Assembly (NCBI GenBank): GCA_012798135.1
Contig: JAAZNU010000006.1
Location: 1 to 64,000, forward strand
Direction: 5' to 3'
DNA length: 64,000 nt
DNA from: Veillonellaceae bacterium
GTDB lineage: Bacteria > Bacillota_C > Negativicutes > UBA1444
Below the pieces are notes generated by a model. The model did not search any database, was not told where the DNA came from, and was given only the letters and a program-made list of their open reading frames with translations. This document shows, in pieces, positions 23,709 through 34,330 of this stretch (position 1 is the stretch's first letter; every line of letters begins with the position of its first letter). The position numbers and the translations under genes were made by a program.

Positions 23709-24454
23709 TTGCTTTCTACTCCTCGAAACAAAACCGCTACGGCGGTGTAGTTGTCATACGGGCCCGCAGCCCGCGCCAATACCCGCCGTTCCAGCCTGTC
23801 CAGCCAATCGGCGGCCGACCCGGCCGCCGCCAGGTCTGCTTCCATTTCCTGCTCCCAGACATACGTCCAGATGCCGTCGCTGCACAACAACGCCGCATCA
23901 TTGGCCTGAATGGGCACCGGCCCCGGCAGGATCGTCGGGCGCAGCTCGCCGGACTGGCCGATGGCCCGGGTCAGGCGGTTCTGGTCTTCATGGCCCCGAA
24001 TCTCCGTCGGCTTGATCTTCCCGGCGTCCGCCAGCATCTGCGGCACGCTGTGGTCTTTGGTCTGGTGCAGGATTTTACCGTCATGAAACCAATACAGGCG
24101 GGAATCGCCGACATGTCCCCAGACTGCCTGTGCCGCATCGGCGGCCAGCAGGACCATCGTCGTCCGCATGCCCGCCAGCTCATAGGTTGCGGCGGCCTGC
24201 CGCACGATCGCCGTCTGCACGTTCTGAAAACAGTCGGCGACAAAGGAAACGGCAGGCTCGAAATTCTGTCGGCACTGTTGCAGAACGGTTTCGACAGCCA
24301 GGCGGGAAGCGGTCTCGCCCCCCGCGTGACCGCCCAGTCCGTCGGCAACCAGCCAGCAACCGCTCCGCTCGTCGACTTTGCTGCCATAATAATCCTGATT
24401 GGATTTCCTCCCGCCGGCCCGGGACAGGCCGGCTGTATCCACCCGCATCGTCAA
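23705..24454 (-). CDS. Soluble PP2C-type Ser/Thr phosphatase
   Basis: A 249-aa protein that is a phosphatase domain only: GRKSNQDYYG, VADGLGGHAGGE, GHVGDSRLYWF, LLCSDGIWTY and DNYTAV are the metal-binding motifs. It differs clearly from the neighbouring PP2C, so the pair is not a recent duplication. It overlaps the genes on both sides by 4 bp, so translation of protease, phosphatase and phosphatase is coupled. Confidence 0.9.
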   Translation of the reverse strand: MTMRVDTAGLSRAGGRKSNQDYYGSKVDERSGCWLVADGLGGHAGGETASRLAVETVLQQCRQNFEPAVSFVADCFQNVQTAIVRQAAATYELAGMRTTMVLLAADAAQAVWGHVGDSRLYWFHDGKILHQTKDHSVPQMLADAGKIKPTEIRGHEDQNRLTRAIGQSGELRPTILPGPVPIQANDAALLCSDGIWTYVWEQEMEADLAAAGSAADWLDRLERRVLARAAGPYDNYTAVAVLFRGVESK

Positions 24455-25776
24455 TCCGCGCGCAACTCGAACAGGTGCGCCGGATCGCTCAGGTAAAACC
24501 GTTCGCCGCTGCGCAGACGAGCCTGTCCGCCGATTTTCTGGCCGTTGACGAAGAAGGTGCCATTGGTGGAGCGATCCTCCACCGTGAAAGTCTGACTGGC
24601 CGCATCAAAGGTCACCAGACAGTGGACCCGGCTGATTTCGTTCATGTCCGCCGGGAACACCAATTGGGCCTGCTGCGGATCCCGGCCAATGATCAGCGGC
24701 CGGCCGGCCTGGATTTCGATGGTCTTGCCGGCGAAGAATCCGCTGACACCGGTCACCGTGGAGTGGCGAACCGCAGCCGCGACCGTCGGTTTCGGAGCTG
24801 CCGGCGGCGGACCCTGCGGAATCTGCTGCTGCGGCAGCGGCATCTGCATCTGCGGCGGCGGGGAACTCTTCTTGCGCGACATCATGAAGCCGACGATGCC
24901 GAGCAGGATCAGCACCACCACGGCGCCGCCGATGACCATCGGATTTTGATAGAAGGGTTCCGGCGGTGGTGGCGGTGCAACCGGCTTGGTCTCCGTTACC
25001 GGCGGCGCGTCCTTGCTGCCGGAAGTGGAACCGACCGGCGGCGCGATTTCGGCCACGGCGTTGGTCCGCTTGATCACTTCGAGAATCTCATCGGCGTCCA
25101 CCGCATAGTTCAGGGAAGAAGAACGGCCCTTCAGGGTCGACATGCCGATGACGTGACCCCGGCTGTTAAATATCGGTCCCCCGGAATTGCCGGGATTGAT
25201 GTCGGCGGTGACCTGAATCATATGGGCGCCACCGCCCAGCCGCAGTTTCTGCACCACCTGGCCGGGAGTCGGCGTGGCCGGCGCATTCAGCCAGTCCTCG
25301 TCGACCTGGTCGCTGGTACCGGGAAAGCCGACGGCGATCACCGTCTCAGCCGCCTTGATATCATCACGGTGCACCAGTTTGACGCTGGGCTTGGCCAGTT
25401 TCTGGTCCACCGACAGAACCGCGATGTCATTGGCCTGCGAAGTCGCCCGAATCTCCAGCGCCCGCAGCATGTCGCGACCCCGGCCCAAAGCCACCCAGGC
25501 CTGCGCCCCTTTCTTTTCGACCGCTTCAATCACATGGTAATTGGTGACAATATGTTTGCCATCGTCGATGACAAAGCCACTGCCTTTGGCCATCAGCCGC
25601 CCGCCCTGGGTGATCAGCACCCGGACGGAACTGTTTTTCATCATTTCAATGTCCGACTCGGCCGCTGCGGACACCACCGGCACCAGCGAGGAGAATACCA
25701 CCAGCATGAACGTTAGCGCCAATACCACTAATTTCCTCATTGATTTCTTCGATGTTAGCCTGCCCTGGTTCAACAT
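24451..25776 (-). CDS. Membrane-anchored trypsin-like protease with cytosolic FHA domain
   Basis: A 441-aa protein. A signal or anchor segment lies at about 14-37. The S1C (HtrA-like) protease domain, about 45-235, has catalytic H81 (TNYHVIE), D117 (NDIAVL) and S198 (PGNSGGP). No PDZ domain follows. A membrane segment lies at about 280-299, then a Pro/Gln linker and a C-terminal FHA domain (355-441) with IGRDP, EISRVHCLV and DRSTNGTFFVNG. It thus joins an outer protease to an inner phosphopeptide reader. GGAAGGTGG precedes the ATG. Confidence 0.9.
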   Translation of the reverse strand: MLNQGRLTSKKSMRKLVVLALTFMLVVFSSLVPVVSAAAESDIEMMKNSSVRVLITQGGRLMAKGSGFVIDDGKHIVTNYHVIEAVEKKGAQAWVALGRGRDMLRALEIRATSQANDIAVLSVDQKLAKPSVKLVHRDDIKAAETVIAVGFPGTSDQVDEDWLNAPATPTPGQVVQKLRLGGGAHMIQVTADINPGNSGGPIFNSRGHVIGMSTLKGRSSSLNYAVDADEILEVIKRTNAVAEIAPPVGSTSGSKDAPPVTETKPVAPPPPPEPFYQNPMVIGGAVVVLILLGIVGFMMSRKKSSPPPQMQMPLPQQQIPQGPPPAAPKPTVAAAVRHSTVTGVSGFFAGKTIEIQAGRPLIIGRDPQQAQLVFPADMNEISRVHCLVTFDAASQTFTVEDRSTNGTFFVNGQKIGGQARLRSGERFYLSDPAHLFELRAD

Positions 25777-25817
25777 TCTTTACCACCTTCCCGTTATTAA
25801 TCGCCAGTCTGACCGGT

Positions 25818-27359
25818 TCACCCTGGAAATGTAATCCGCATCTCGGTCCGTCCAATCTTGAGCACGTCCTGCTCGTCCAGACTTTGCCGGGCGGTCAATG
25901 CCACGCCGTTGAGAAAAGTTTGCCGGTCCGTCGCCAGATTTTGCAGATACAGATGCCCTTCCTCAAAAAAGATTTCGCAGTGCGCCGGCGCAATCTCGTG
26001 GTCCTGTTCAAATACCAGGTGACTGACCGACGGATCACTGCCGAGTACCACCCGGTCGATGATTTCGATTTCCAGCTGGTGCGGCGGCGGCCCTTCATGA
26101 GTCCGGGTCAGCCGGGTCAGCACCCCGGCCTGGGACGTCTCGGCGGCGCTCACTGGCACCGGAACAGACGGCTCAGCGGCTGGCGGCGCAACCGCCGGGT
26201 TGGCCGGCGATGACGCATGGTCCGGGGCAACGGGACGGCGACGGAGCCATAAACACCCGCCGGCCAGAATCAGCACCGCCGCGCCCCCCATCATGATCCA
26301 GAGCGAGTTGTCCTTATTTCCCGTAGCGGCCGGTTTTGCCGCGGCGGCCGGCGCTGCGGCCGTCGCCTCGCTACCGCCGGCCGGCACCGTCAATTGCAGT
26401 TTCGAATCCCAAGTGCGGTTAGCCGCCTTCAAGGTAATTTCCAACGGATAGGCGGCCCCCTCCGAACGGAAACCGGCAGCATCCAGCTCAATCACGAACG
26501 CATTGCGGATCGAGCGGGTAATCGCAAAATAAATTCCGCGCCAGCCGCCGCTACGGCCGTCATAGAAGCGTCCGCCCGACTGCGCGGCGAAGTCCCGCAT
26601 CACACCCATCGCGCTCTGTTCTTCCGGCGTCGGCGAACCCTGCACGAACCCGATCAGATAGAGAGGCACCGGGTCGGTCGTCAGTTTGCCGGAAATATCG
26701 CCCTTGCTGACGCCGCCGGTCAGATCGTTGACCCCGTCGGTCAGGGTGATCACCACTCGCCGGGCGGGAACCCCGGCGCCGCCGGCGCGGGCCACAGCCA
26801 TGGCTTTGTCCAGGCCGCCGTAAAAAGCGGTGTCATCAGCCGTCGGCTGCAATTCCGCCAACTTTTCCTTGAGCTTGCCCCGGTTCGGCGAAAACTCCTG
26901 CAACAGTTTCACTTCGCTGCCGAAAGTCACCAAAGCCGCCTGATCGCGGTCCGACATCGCGTCCACGAAGGCGGCGAGCGTGTCTTTCATCTGGGAAAAC
27001 TGAGCGGTCGACAGGGATTTGGACACGTCGACCAGCAGTACGTAGGCGATCCCCTCTTTCGCATCCTCAAACGGCGTGAGTCGGGCCACCTTCGCCGGCT
27101 TGGCGCCAATTTTCGCGGTCAGGTCCGCCGGCTGCAATCCCTTGGCCGGCACTTCTCCCGCACCAATGATGTCGGCGTAGACGGTGACCGCCGGCAGACG
27201 GGCCGTACCCTGTGTCAGCCGGAAATCATAGACGGTGGGCGGGGCCGACCAAGCCGTCGGCATCGCTCCTAAAATGCAGGAAGCAACCAACACGAATACC
27301 CCGAGAAACCGGCGCCGCCAGTCTCGGCCCAGTCCTGCTTTTCTCCATGACCGCAACAT
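25818..27359 (-). CDS. VWA-domain membrane protein with cytosolic FHA domain
   Basis: A 513-aa protein. Signal peptide (about 15-39), then a von Willebrand A domain (about 104-290) with MIDAS motif DVSKS (111-115) and TLTDGVND. A Pro/Ala region and a membrane segment (about 353-374) follow, and the C-terminal FHA domain is at about 410-510 (VLGSDPSVSHLVF, IAPAHCEIFF, TFLNGVAL). Its topology matches the adjacent protease-FHA protein: outer sensing domain, inner phosphopeptide-binding domain. First gene of the minus-strand operon; AAAGGA lies 8 nt upstream. Confidence 0.9.
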   Translation of the reverse strand: MLRSWRKAGLGRDWRRRFLGVFVLVASCILGAMPTAWSAPPTVYDFRLTQGTARLPAVTVYADIIGAGEVPAKGLQPADLTAKIGAKPAKVARLTPFEDAKEGIAYVLLVDVSKSLSTAQFSQMKDTLAAFVDAMSDRDQAALVTFGSEVKLLQEFSPNRGKLKEKLAELQPTADDTAFYGGLDKAMAVARAGGAGVPARRVVITLTDGVNDLTGGVSKGDISGKLTTDPVPLYLIGFVQGSPTPEEQSAMGVMRDFAAQSGGRFYDGRSGGWRGIYFAITRSIRNAFVIELDAAGFRSEGAAYPLEITLKAANRTWDSKLQLTVPAGGSEATAAAPAAAAKPAATGNKDNSLWIMMGGAAVLILAGGCLWLRRRPVAPDHASSPANPAVAPPAAEPSVPVPVSAAETSQAGVLTRLTRTHEGPPPHQLEIEIIDRVVLGSDPSVSHLVFEQDHEIAPAHCEIFFEEGHLYLQNLATDRQTFLNGVALTARQSLDEQDVLKIGRTEMRITFPG

Positions 27360-27615
27360 CGAATCATCCTTTTTGCTAAAGTTTGCTAAACGCCCTTACT
27401 TATATGATAAGATTTGCTATAAAATGATAAATTCCTGTCAATGCCCCAAGGATTTTTCAAAATACCCCTTAAGGCCGCCGATTTTTCAAGTTTAATAACG
27501 GCCGGGTCTCCAATCGTTTCGATCCAGTAGGTCCGAAACGCGCAGCACCCGGTACCCGAAATTATACCGCGCCGCTGCACGTTCATCAACAATCGGAGAT
27601 TTTTAACACTTTTGC

Positions 27616-27644
27616 TTGACTTTGTTGAACAACATTGCGATAAT
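27616..27644 (+). promoter_or_regulatory. Promoter of the leucine operon
   Basis: TTGACT (27616-27621) and GATAAT (27639-27644) with a 17-bp spacer; transcription should begin near 27651. Confidence 0.65.
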
Positions 27645-27650
27645 GTATAC

Positions 27651-27934
27651 AAAATCCTCATAGAATGTGGGGATCATTGTTCACTGTACGGCGATGATTG
27701 GGACTAAAGCCTTGGAATCAGCACTTCAGAGAGCCGGTGGCCGCTGCGAACCGGTGTGTCCTCCCTAGGCGAAACTCACCCAGGAGCCCTTCATCCGAAC
27801 CGCGGGGAACAGCTGTCCCGCGAGTGTAGGATGCGGCGTCCCGGGCGTTAACCGGCAGAGTACAATGTAGGGTGGTACCGCGCATCAGCCGCCCCTACCG
27901 GACCGTAAGGTCCGGCAGGGGCGGCTTTCTTTAT
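27651..27934 (+). promoter_or_regulatory. T-box leader (leucine) with terminator
   Basis: The canonical T-box AGGGTGGTACCGCG lies at 27869-27882. It is followed by an intrinsic terminator, AGCCGCCCCT (27887-27896) with AGGGGCGGCT (27917-27926) and TTTCTTT. Upstream are a Stem I region with a GA-rich AGAGAGCC element (27729-27736) and a CTC at 27775-27777 that fits a leucine specifier. Uncharged tRNA-Leu would stabilise the antiterminator and allow transcription of the operon. The specifier is inferred; the T-box itself is unmistakable. Confidence 0.93.
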
Positions 27935-27989
27935 CCGGAACCGCCCTGAGAAAACCCAACCACAAAAATGATAAAAGGAGGAACAGAGC

Positions 27990-29546
27990 ATGGGAACCCG
28001 GCGCATCCAGTTTTTTGACACGACCCTGCGCGATGGCGAACAAAGCCCTGGTATTTGTCTGGGAATCGAAGAGAAGGTTGAGATCGCCCTGGCCCTAGCC
28101 CGACTGAAAGTCGATGTGATCGAAGCCGGCTTCCCCGCCGCTTCCCCCGGCGACCTCGCCGCCGTCCAGGCCGTTGCCGCCCGCGTGAAAGGCCCGGCGA
28201 TCGCCGGACTGGCCCGGGCCAACCGCCAGGATATCGACCGGGCCTGGGAAGGCGTCCGCAACGCGGAACGCCCTCGTATCCATACATTCATCGCCACCAG
28301 CGACATTCATCTGGAACACAAGCTCAAAATGTCCCGCGCCGAAGTGTTGGAGGCCACGGCGGCCGCGGTCCGCTATGCCCGCTCGCTGACGCCGGACGTC
28401 GAATTTTCGGCCGAAGACGCTTCCCGCAGCGACTGGGCCTTCTTGACTGAGGTTCTGGGGGTCGCCATCCGTGAAGGTGCCAGCGTCGTCAACGTTCCCG
28501 ACACCGTCGGCTATGCCATGCCGGACGAGTTCGCCCGCCTGATCGCCTATGTCCGCCAGCACACCCCCGGCATCGAAAAAGCGATCATCAGCGTTCATTG
28601 CCACGACGACCTCGGCATGGCCGCCGCCAATTCCATCGCCGCCGTCATGGCCGGCGCCGACCAGGTGGAATGCACCATCAACGGTCTCGGCGAACGCGCC
28701 GGCAACGCCGCGCTGGAGGAAATCGCCATGGCTCTGGCCACCCGCCGCGAACATTTCGGTGTGGAGACCGGCCTAGATACCCGCCAGATTTACCGGACCT
28801 CCCGCATCGTGCAGAATCTCACCGGCTTCACGCCGCCGCCGAACAAGGCGGTCATCGGCGACAACGCCTTCGCCCACGAATCCGGCATTCATCAGCACGG
28901 TGTGCTGAACAACTCCCTGACCTACGAAATCATGATCCCGGAGAGTGTCGGCATCCAACGCAACTCCCTGGTCCTCGGCAAACACTCCGGCCGGCACGCC
29001 TTCGAGGAGCGCCTGCGCTCGCTGGGTCACGAAATCGCCCCGGAACGAATCAACGAACTATTTGCGCGGTTCAAGGAGCTGGCGGACCGCAAGAAGACTG
29101 TGTTCGACCGTGACATCGAAGCCCTGGTCGGCCACAAACCTGTAGCGGTGTTCGAGCATTACCAGCTGACCGACCATCATGTGGTCAGCGGCGCCCAAGG
29201 CCCGGCGATGGCTTCGGTCCGGCTTGCCGCCGCCAACGGCAAAGCCCCCATCGAGCAGGCCGCGGTCGGCGACGGGCCGATCAACGCCCTGTTCAACGCG
29301 ATCGACGCCGCTGTCGGCTTTGCGGTGAACCTGAAGGACTACCAACTGAAAGCCGTCACCTCCGGGCAGGATGCCCTCGGCGAAGCAACCGCCTGGGTGG
29401 AATTGGACCGGCAGGTCTTTGTCGGCCGCGGCCTCAGCACCGATGTGCTGGAAGCCAGTGCTCGCGCCTACGTAAATGCGATCAATAAAATGCTGGCCGC
29501 CTGCGGACGGCCCATCGAAACAAAAATAGCAGCAGGAGGAATGTAA
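27990..29546 (+). CDS. leuA: 2-isopropylmalate synthase
   Basis: A 518-aa protein, standard length. [13 protein letters not shown] lies at residues 9-21 with the metal-binding Asp and Arg. [15 protein letters not shown] provides the HxH-type metal ligands, and [14 protein letters not shown] is the second family signature. The C-terminal LeuA dimer/allosteric domain (from about 390) is intact, so leucine feedback inhibition is expected. It condenses acetyl-CoA with 2-ketoisovalerate. AAAGGAGG precedes the ATG. First gene of the T-box operon. Confidence 0.97.
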   Translation: MGTRRIQFFDTTLRDGEQSPGICLGIEEKVEIALALARLKVDVIEAGFPAASPGDLAAVQAVAARVKGPAIAGLARANRQDIDRAWEGVRNAERPRIHTFIATSDIHLEHKLKMSRAEVLEATAAAVRYARSLTPDVEFSAEDASRSDWAFLTEVLGVAIREGASVVNVPDTVGYAMPDEFARLIAYVRQHTPGIEKAIISVHCHDDLGMAAANSIAAVMAGADQVECTINGLGERAGNAALEEIAMALATRREHFGVETGLDTRQIYRTSRIVQNLTGFTPPPNKAVIGDNAFAHESGIHQHGVLNNSLTYEIMIPESVGIQRNSLVLGKHSGRHAFEERLRSLGHEIAPERINELFARFKELADRKKTVFDRDIEALVGHKPVAVFEHYQLTDHHVVSGAQGPAMASVRLAAANGKAPIEQAAVGDGPINALFNAIDAAVGFAVNLKDYQLKAVTSGQDALGEATAWVELDRQVFVGRGLSTDVLEASARAYVNAINKMLAACGRPIETKIAAGGM

Positions 29547-29551
29547 GCAAC

Positions 29552-30814
29552 ATGGGAATGACGATGACCGAAAAGATTCTGGCGGCCCACGCCGGCTGCG
29601 AAAAGGTCGAACCGGGTCAGTTGATCCGGGCCAAAGTCGACTTTTTGCTGGCCAACGACATCACCGGGCCCCAGGCCATCCCCGAGTTCGAAAAAATTGG
29701 CCGGCCGGTGTTCGACCCGGACAAAATCGCCCTCATCCCCGACCATTTCATCCCCAACAAGGACATCAAATCGGCTGAACAGGCCAAGGCCCTGCGGGAT
29801 TTCGCCCGCCAGCACAACATCACCCACTATGTCGAAGTCGGCCGGATGGGCATCGAGCATGTGCTGCTGCCGGAAATGGGCTGGGTGCGGCCCGGTGAGG
29901 TGATCATCGGCGCGGACTCCCACACCTGCACCTATGGCGCGGTCGGCGCGTTCGCCACCGGCGTCGGCGGCACCGACCTCGGCGCTTCGATGGCGACCGG
30001 CGACACCTGGTTCAAAGTCCCGTCGACAATTAAAGTGGAGCTCACCGGCTCGCTGCCGGAATGGGTCAGCGGCAAGGATGTCATTCTGACGCTGATCGGC
30101 CGGATCGGCGTGGACGGCGCCCGCTACCAGGCGCTGGAGTTCACCGGCCCCGGCGTAGCCAGCCTGTCGATGGCCGACCGCTTCACCATCGCCAACATGG
30201 CGGTCGAAGCCGGCGGCAAAAACGGCATCTTCCCGGTGGATGAAAAAGCCGTCGAATATCTGAAGGCCCGGACCGACCATCCCTACACGGTCTACACGGC
30301 CGATCCCGACGCCATCTACGCCCGCGAGGTCAAAATCGACCTGTCAGCGCTCCGGCCGGTGGTGGCCCTGCCGCATCTGCCGGAAAACGTAAAAGCTGTC
30401 GCCGACCTGCCGGAGACCCGGATCGACCAGACCGTGATCGGTTCCTGCACCAACGGCCGGATCGACGATCTGGAACAGGCCGCCAAAATCATCGCCGGCC
30501 GCAAAATCCACCCCGCGGTCCGGGCCATCATCATCCCCGGCACGCAGGAAGTCTACATGGAAGCCATGAAACGCGGCTTCATCGCCCAGTTCATCGAAGC
30601 CGGCGCCGTCGTCAGCACGCCGACCTGCGGTCCCTGCCTCGGCGGCTACATGGGCATCCTCGCCGCCGGCGAACGCTGCGTATCCACCACCAACCGCAAT
30701 TTCCGCGGCCGCATGGGCCACGTCGACAGCGAAGTCTATCTGGCGAGTCCGGCAGTGGCCGCCGCCAGCGCGATTCTCGGCCACATCGCTGAGCCGAAGG
30801 AGGTTTTCGCATGA
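29552..30814 (+). CDS. leuC: 3-isopropylmalate dehydratase large subunit
   Basis: A 420-aa protein of the HACN/LeuC archaeal-type length. [20 protein letters not shown] and [11 protein letters not shown] carry one cluster Cys each, and [14 protein letters not shown] the others of the 4Fe-4S aconitase cluster. Together with leuD it isomerises 2- to 3-isopropylmalate. It starts 5 bp after leuA, whose last codons overlap its AGGAGG. Confidence 0.96.
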   Translation: MGMTMTEKILAAHAGCEKVEPGQLIRAKVDFLLANDITGPQAIPEFEKIGRPVFDPDKIALIPDHFIPNKDIKSAEQAKALRDFARQHNITHYVEVGRMGIEHVLLPEMGWVRPGEVIIGADSHTCTYGAVGAFATGVGGTDLGASMATGDTWFKVPSTIKVELTGSLPEWVSGKDVILTLIGRIGVDGARYQALEFTGPGVASLSMADRFTIANMAVEAGGKNGIFPVDEKAVEYLKARTDHPYTVYTADPDAIYAREVKIDLSALRPVVALPHLPENVKAVADLPETRIDQTVIGSCTNGRIDDLEQAAKIIAGRKIHPAVRAIIIPGTQEVYMEAMKRGFIAQFIEAGAVVSTPTCGPCLGGYMGILAAGERCVSTTNRNFRGRMGHVDSEVYLASPAVAAASAILGHIAEPKEVFA

Positions 30815-31302
30815 AATTCACCGGCAAAGTCTGGCGCTACGGCGACAACATCGACACCGACGTCATCATCCCGGCCCGTTACCTGAACACGTCCAATCCT
30901 CAGGAGCTGGCCCAGCACTGCATGGAAGACATCGACAAGTCTTTCGTGCCCGGCGTTAAGGCCGGCGACATCATGGTGGCCGACAACAATTTTGGCTGCG
31001 GCTCGTCTCGCGAACACGCCCCGGTCGCCATCAAAGCCAGCGGCATCACCTGCGTCATCGCCGCCAATTTCGCCCGCATCTTCTATCGCAATGCCATCAA
31101 TATCGGCCTGCCGCTATTGGAGATCGGCGAAGACTCCGCCAAGATCAAGGCCGGCGACGTCCTGTCCGTCGATCTGGAAACCGGCGAGATCGTCAACACG
31201 ACCACCGGCGTCACCATCAAGGCCCAGCCGCTCCCCGGCTTCATCCAGGACATCGCCCGCGCCGGTGGCCTGATCAATTATGTGAAAGGATCGGCGCAAT
31301 GA
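30811..31302 (+). CDS. leuD: 3-isopropylmalate dehydratase small subunit
   Basis: A 163-aa swivel domain with [16 protein letters not shown] at the start and [15 protein letters not shown] as the substrate-binding loop. It overlaps leuC and leuB by 4 bp each. Confidence 0.96.
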   Translation: MKFTGKVWRYGDNIDTDVIIPARYLNTSNPQELAQHCMEDIDKSFVPGVKAGDIMVADNNFGCGSSREHAPVAIKASGITCVIAANFARIFYRNAINIGLPLLEIGEDSAKIKAGDVLSVDLETGEIVNTTTGVTIKAQPLPGFIQDIARAGGLINYVKGSAQ

Positions 31303-32387
31303 CTATGGTGAATAAGAACATCGTCGTCATTCCCGGCGACGGCATCGGCACGGAAATCACTACGGCGGCGGTTGCGGTCCTGCATGCCGCCGCCGCGCGG
31401 ACGGATATGAAATGCACCTGCACGACGCATCTGGCCGGCGGTGCCGCCATCGACGAATACGGCGTTCCCTTGCCGGAAGCCACTGTCGCGGCGGCCAAAG
31501 CCGCCGACGCGGTGCTGCTCGGCGCGGTCGGCGGGCCGAAATGGGACAACGTCGCGCCGGAGATCCGTCCGGAAAAAGCGATTCTCGGCCTGCGCAAAAG
31601 CCTCGGCCTGTTCGCTAACCTCCGCCCCGTCAAGGTCCCCGCCGCCATGGCCCCTTACTCGCCCCTGAAACCGGAGCGGGTCACCGGCGTGGATATCCTA
31701 ATCCTGCGCGAACTGACCGGCGGCATCTATTTCGGCAAACGCTGCGAATCGGAAATGATCGACGGCGTCGAACACGCCTGGGACACCGAGCAATACAGCA
31801 CCCCGGAAGTCGAGCGCATCGTCCGCATGGCCTGCCAGGCGTCCCAGGGCCGTCGCGGCAAAGTCACCTCCGTCGACAAGGCGAATGTCCTGGCCTCGTC
31901 GCGTCTGTGGCGGCGGACGGTCGGTCGCATCGCCGCCGAATATCCGGCGGTGAAAATGGACCACATGTATGTCGACAATTGCGCCATGCAGCTGGTCATG
32001 GCCCCCAAGGCCCTGGACGTGGTCGTCACCAGCAACCTGTTCGGCGACATCCTCACCGACGAGGCTGCCGTCATCACCGGCTCGATCGGCATGCTGCCCT
32101 CCGCCAGCCTGGGCGCGGAAACCGGCCTGTACGAGCCTATCCACGGGTCGGCCCCGGATATCGCCGGCCAGGGCATCGCCAACCCGCTGGGCACGATTCT
32201 CTCGGTCGCCATGCTGTTCCGGCATTCCCTCGCCAACGAAACCGCGGCCTGGTTGATCGAGACCGCCGTCGAAACTGTTCTGGCGGCCGGTTACCGGACC
32301 GCCGACATGCTGCAGGATGGCCTGACCCTTTGCTCCACGATGGAGATGGGCCGCCGGGTCGAACGGGAAATCACCAAGGGAGCGTGA
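31299..32387 (+). CDS. leuB: 3-isopropylmalate dehydrogenase
   Basis: A 362-aa protein. [11 protein letters not shown] is at the N-terminus, [11 protein letters not shown] is the substrate loop, [13 protein letters not shown] and [11 protein letters not shown] provide the metal-binding Asp residues, and [17 protein letters not shown] the NAD-binding loop. It catalyses oxidative decarboxylation to 2-ketoisocaproate. The coding sequence ends GCGTGA, which contains the GTG start of the next gene. Confidence 0.96.
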   Translation: MTMVNKNIVVIPGDGIGTEITTAAVAVLHAAAARTDMKCTCTTHLAGGAAIDEYGVPLPEATVAAAKAADAVLLGAVGGPKWDNVAPEIRPEKAILGLRKSLGLFANLRPVKVPAAMAPYSPLKPERVTGVDILILRELTGGIYFGKRCESEMIDGVEHAWDTEQYSTPEVERIVRMACQASQGRRGKVTSVDKANVLASSRLWRRTVGRIAAEYPAVKMDHMYVDNCAMQLVMAPKALDVVVTSNLFGDILTDEAAVITGSIGMLPSASLGAETGLYEPIHGSAPDIAGQGIANPLGTILSVAMLFRHSLANETAAWLIETAVETVLAAGYRTADMLQDGLTLCSTMEMGRRVEREITKGA

Positions 32388-33271
32388 AGATCATACATAA
32401 TCCGCAAGCCTCCGTGCTGCGCCGCCTGTTGGCCGGTCCGGAGTTTTTGACCCTGCCCGGCGTCTATGACGCCTTGACCGCCAAAATCGCCGCCCAGACC
32501 GGGTTCAAATGCCTGGTCATGGGTGGCTACAGCATCGCCGCCTCCCGGCTCGGCCAACCCGATGTCGGTTATCTGACCATGACGGAAATGGCGCAAGCCC
32601 TGAAAGGGATCTGCGACGCCGTCGACCTGCCGGTGGTCGCCGACGGCGACACCGGTTACGGCAACGCCCTGAGCGTGCGCCGCACGGTCCTGGAATATGA
32701 ACAGGCGGGCGCCGCCGCCATCCTGTTCGAGGATCAGGTCTGGCCCAAGCGCTGCGGCCATATGCAGGGCAAGGAAGTCATTGCCGCCGAAGAGCATGCC
32801 GCCAAGATCCGGGCAGCCGTCGAAGCCCGCACGAACCCGGACACGGTCATCATCGCCCGCACCGATTCCCGGGCGGTCTACGATTTGAAAGAGGCAATCC
32901 GGCGCGGCTGGACCTACTTCGACGCCGGCGCCGACGCCCTGTTCATCGAAGCGCCACAGGATGAGGCCGAACTGAAGGCGATCGGTCGGGCCTTCCCGGG
33001 CAAAATCCTGCTCGCCAACATGCTGGAAGGCGGCAAGACGCCGCTGCTGACTTCGGCCCAGTTGCAGGAGCTCGGCTTCCGCATCGTGTTTTGGCCCTGC
33101 ACCGCCCTGTACGCTGTTCATCACGCGCTCGAAACCGTCTTCGGCGAACTGAAGCGCATGGGAACTACAGCCGGCGTGGCCGGCCAACTGCATAGCTTCC
33201 AGGAGTTCAACGCCCTGGTCGGCTTACCGGAATACGCCGCCTTGGAAAAAAAATACTGCAAAAATGAATAG
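32384..33271 (+). CDS. Isocitrate lyase / PEP mutase superfamily enzyme (dimethylmalate- or methylisocitrate-lyase-like)
   Basis: A 295-aa protein starting at GTG 32384, overlapping the leuB stop (GTGA). It has GVYDALTAKIA near the start, VADGDTGYGNA with metal-binding Asp, FEDQVWPKRCGHMQGK with the active-site Cys loop, and IIARTDSRAV. The Lys/Arg-Cys-Gly-His loop places it with lyases that cleave C-C bonds (2-methylisocitrate, 2,3-dimethylmalate) rather than phosphonomutases. The exact substrate is unknown. The operon suggests a branched hydroxy dicarboxylate, imported by the TRAP system that follows. Confidence 0.85.
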   Translation: MKIIHNPQASVLRRLLAGPEFLTLPGVYDALTAKIAAQTGFKCLVMGGYSIAASRLGQPDVGYLTMTEMAQALKGICDAVDLPVVADGDTGYGNALSVRRTVLEYEQAGAAAILFEDQVWPKRCGHMQGKEVIAAEEHAAKIRAAVEARTNPDTVIIARTDSRAVYDLKEAIRRGWTYFDAGADALFIEAPQDEAELKAIGRAFPGKILLANMLEGGKTPLLTSAQLQELGFRIVFWPCTALYAVHHALETVFGELKRMGTTAGVAGQLHSFQEFNALVGLPEYAALEKKYCKNE

Positions 33272-33283
33272 GAGGGTTCTCTC

Positions 33284-34327
33284 ATGAAGAAACGGCATTC
33301 ATTGGTTCAACTAGTTGCGATCCTGGCTCTGGTCATGTTTGCGTTAGCCGCGGTTGGTTGCGGCGGCGGTTCCAAACCGGCCGGACAATCACCCAACAAA
33401 GCAGCGGACAAAGTCACCCTCAAACTGGCCCACAACCTGCCCATCACCAACCACATGGCCCGCGGTATGGACAGTTTTGCGAAGAAGGTCAGCGAAAAAT
33501 CCAAAGGCGCCATCACCATTCAAATCTATCCTTCCGGCCAGCTGTACAACGACAAGAGCATGAACGACGCCCTGATGGCCGGCGGCATTGAACTCGGCAT
33601 GAATTCCACCGCGATGTGGGCTTCGGCCATTCCGGTCATGGAAATCTTCGACGTCCCGTTCCTGTTCCCCAGCTATGAAAAAGTCGCCAAGGCCCTGGAC
33701 GGCAAAGTCGGCGAGATCCTGGCCGCCGAAATGCAGAAGAAGGGCGTGAAACCCCTGATCTGGGTCGACTATGGCTTCGTACAGTTTGGCAATAACAAGC
33801 TGCCCCTGACCAAGCCGGAAGACTTCAAAGGTCTGAAACTGCGCGGCTACGGCGAGCTGCCGTCAGAAACCATCAAGGCGCTGGGCGCGGCCCCGGTATC
33901 CATGGGCGCCGGCGAAGTCTACATGGCCCTGCAGCGCGGCACGATCGACGGGCAGACTTCCGGTACCACCGCCATGTTCGACCGCAAAATGTATGAAGTT
34001 ACCAAGTATCTGACCATCACCAACCATGCCTTCCCCGAGTTTGTCACCTCCGTCAACCTGAAAGCCTGGAACAAGCTGTCGGCCGACCAGAAGAAGATCA
34101 TTGAAGAAGCAGCCAAAGAAGTGCAGACTGACATCCGCGCCCAAGTAAAGAACGAAGAGGACAAAGCCCTGAAAAATTTGAAGGATAAAGGCATGCAGGT
34201 GCATGTCGTGCCGGCTGGCGAACTCGCCGCCTGGCAAAAAGCTACCGAGTCGGTCCAGACCCTGTTCATCAAACGAACCGGCGATGCCGGCAAGCAGTTG
34301 GTCGAATTCTGCAAAAATCTCAAATAG
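33284..34327 (+). CDS. dctP: TRAP transporter solute-binding lipoprotein (DctP family)
   Basis: A 347-aa protein. The N-terminus MKKRHSLVQLV...AAVGCGG is a lipoprotein signal with the lipid-bearing Cys near 25. The DctP fold shows in LKLAHNLPITNHMARGMDSF, GGIELGMNSTAMWA, KGLKLRGYGELPSETIKALG (family Arg that clamps the substrate carboxylate) and MALQRGTIDGQTSG. GGAGGG lies 8 nt upstream. It delivers an organic acid to dctQM. Confidence 0.93.
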   Translation: MKKRHSLVQLVAILALVMFALAAVGCGGGSKPAGQSPNKAADKVTLKLAHNLPITNHMARGMDSFAKKVSEKSKGAITIQIYPSGQLYNDKSMNDALMAGGIELGMNSTAMWASAIPVMEIFDVPFLFPSYEKVAKALDGKVGEILAAEMQKKGVKPLIWVDYGFVQFGNNKLPLTKPEDFKGLKLRGYGELPSETIKALGAAPVSMGAGEVYMALQRGTIDGQTSGTTAMFDRKMYEVTKYLTITNHAFPEFVTSVNLKAWNKLSADQKKIIEEAAKEVQTDIRAQVKNEEDKALKNLKDKGMQVHVVPAGELAAWQKATESVQTLFIKRTGDAGKQLVEFCKNLK

Positions 34328-34330
34328 GCG

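Noticed and set aside
31907..32383. N-terminal extension of the lyase frame inside leuB
   Set aside because: The frame is open but is out-of-frame leuB sequence rich in Arg/Gly/His. The lyase fold begins after the GTG at 32384.
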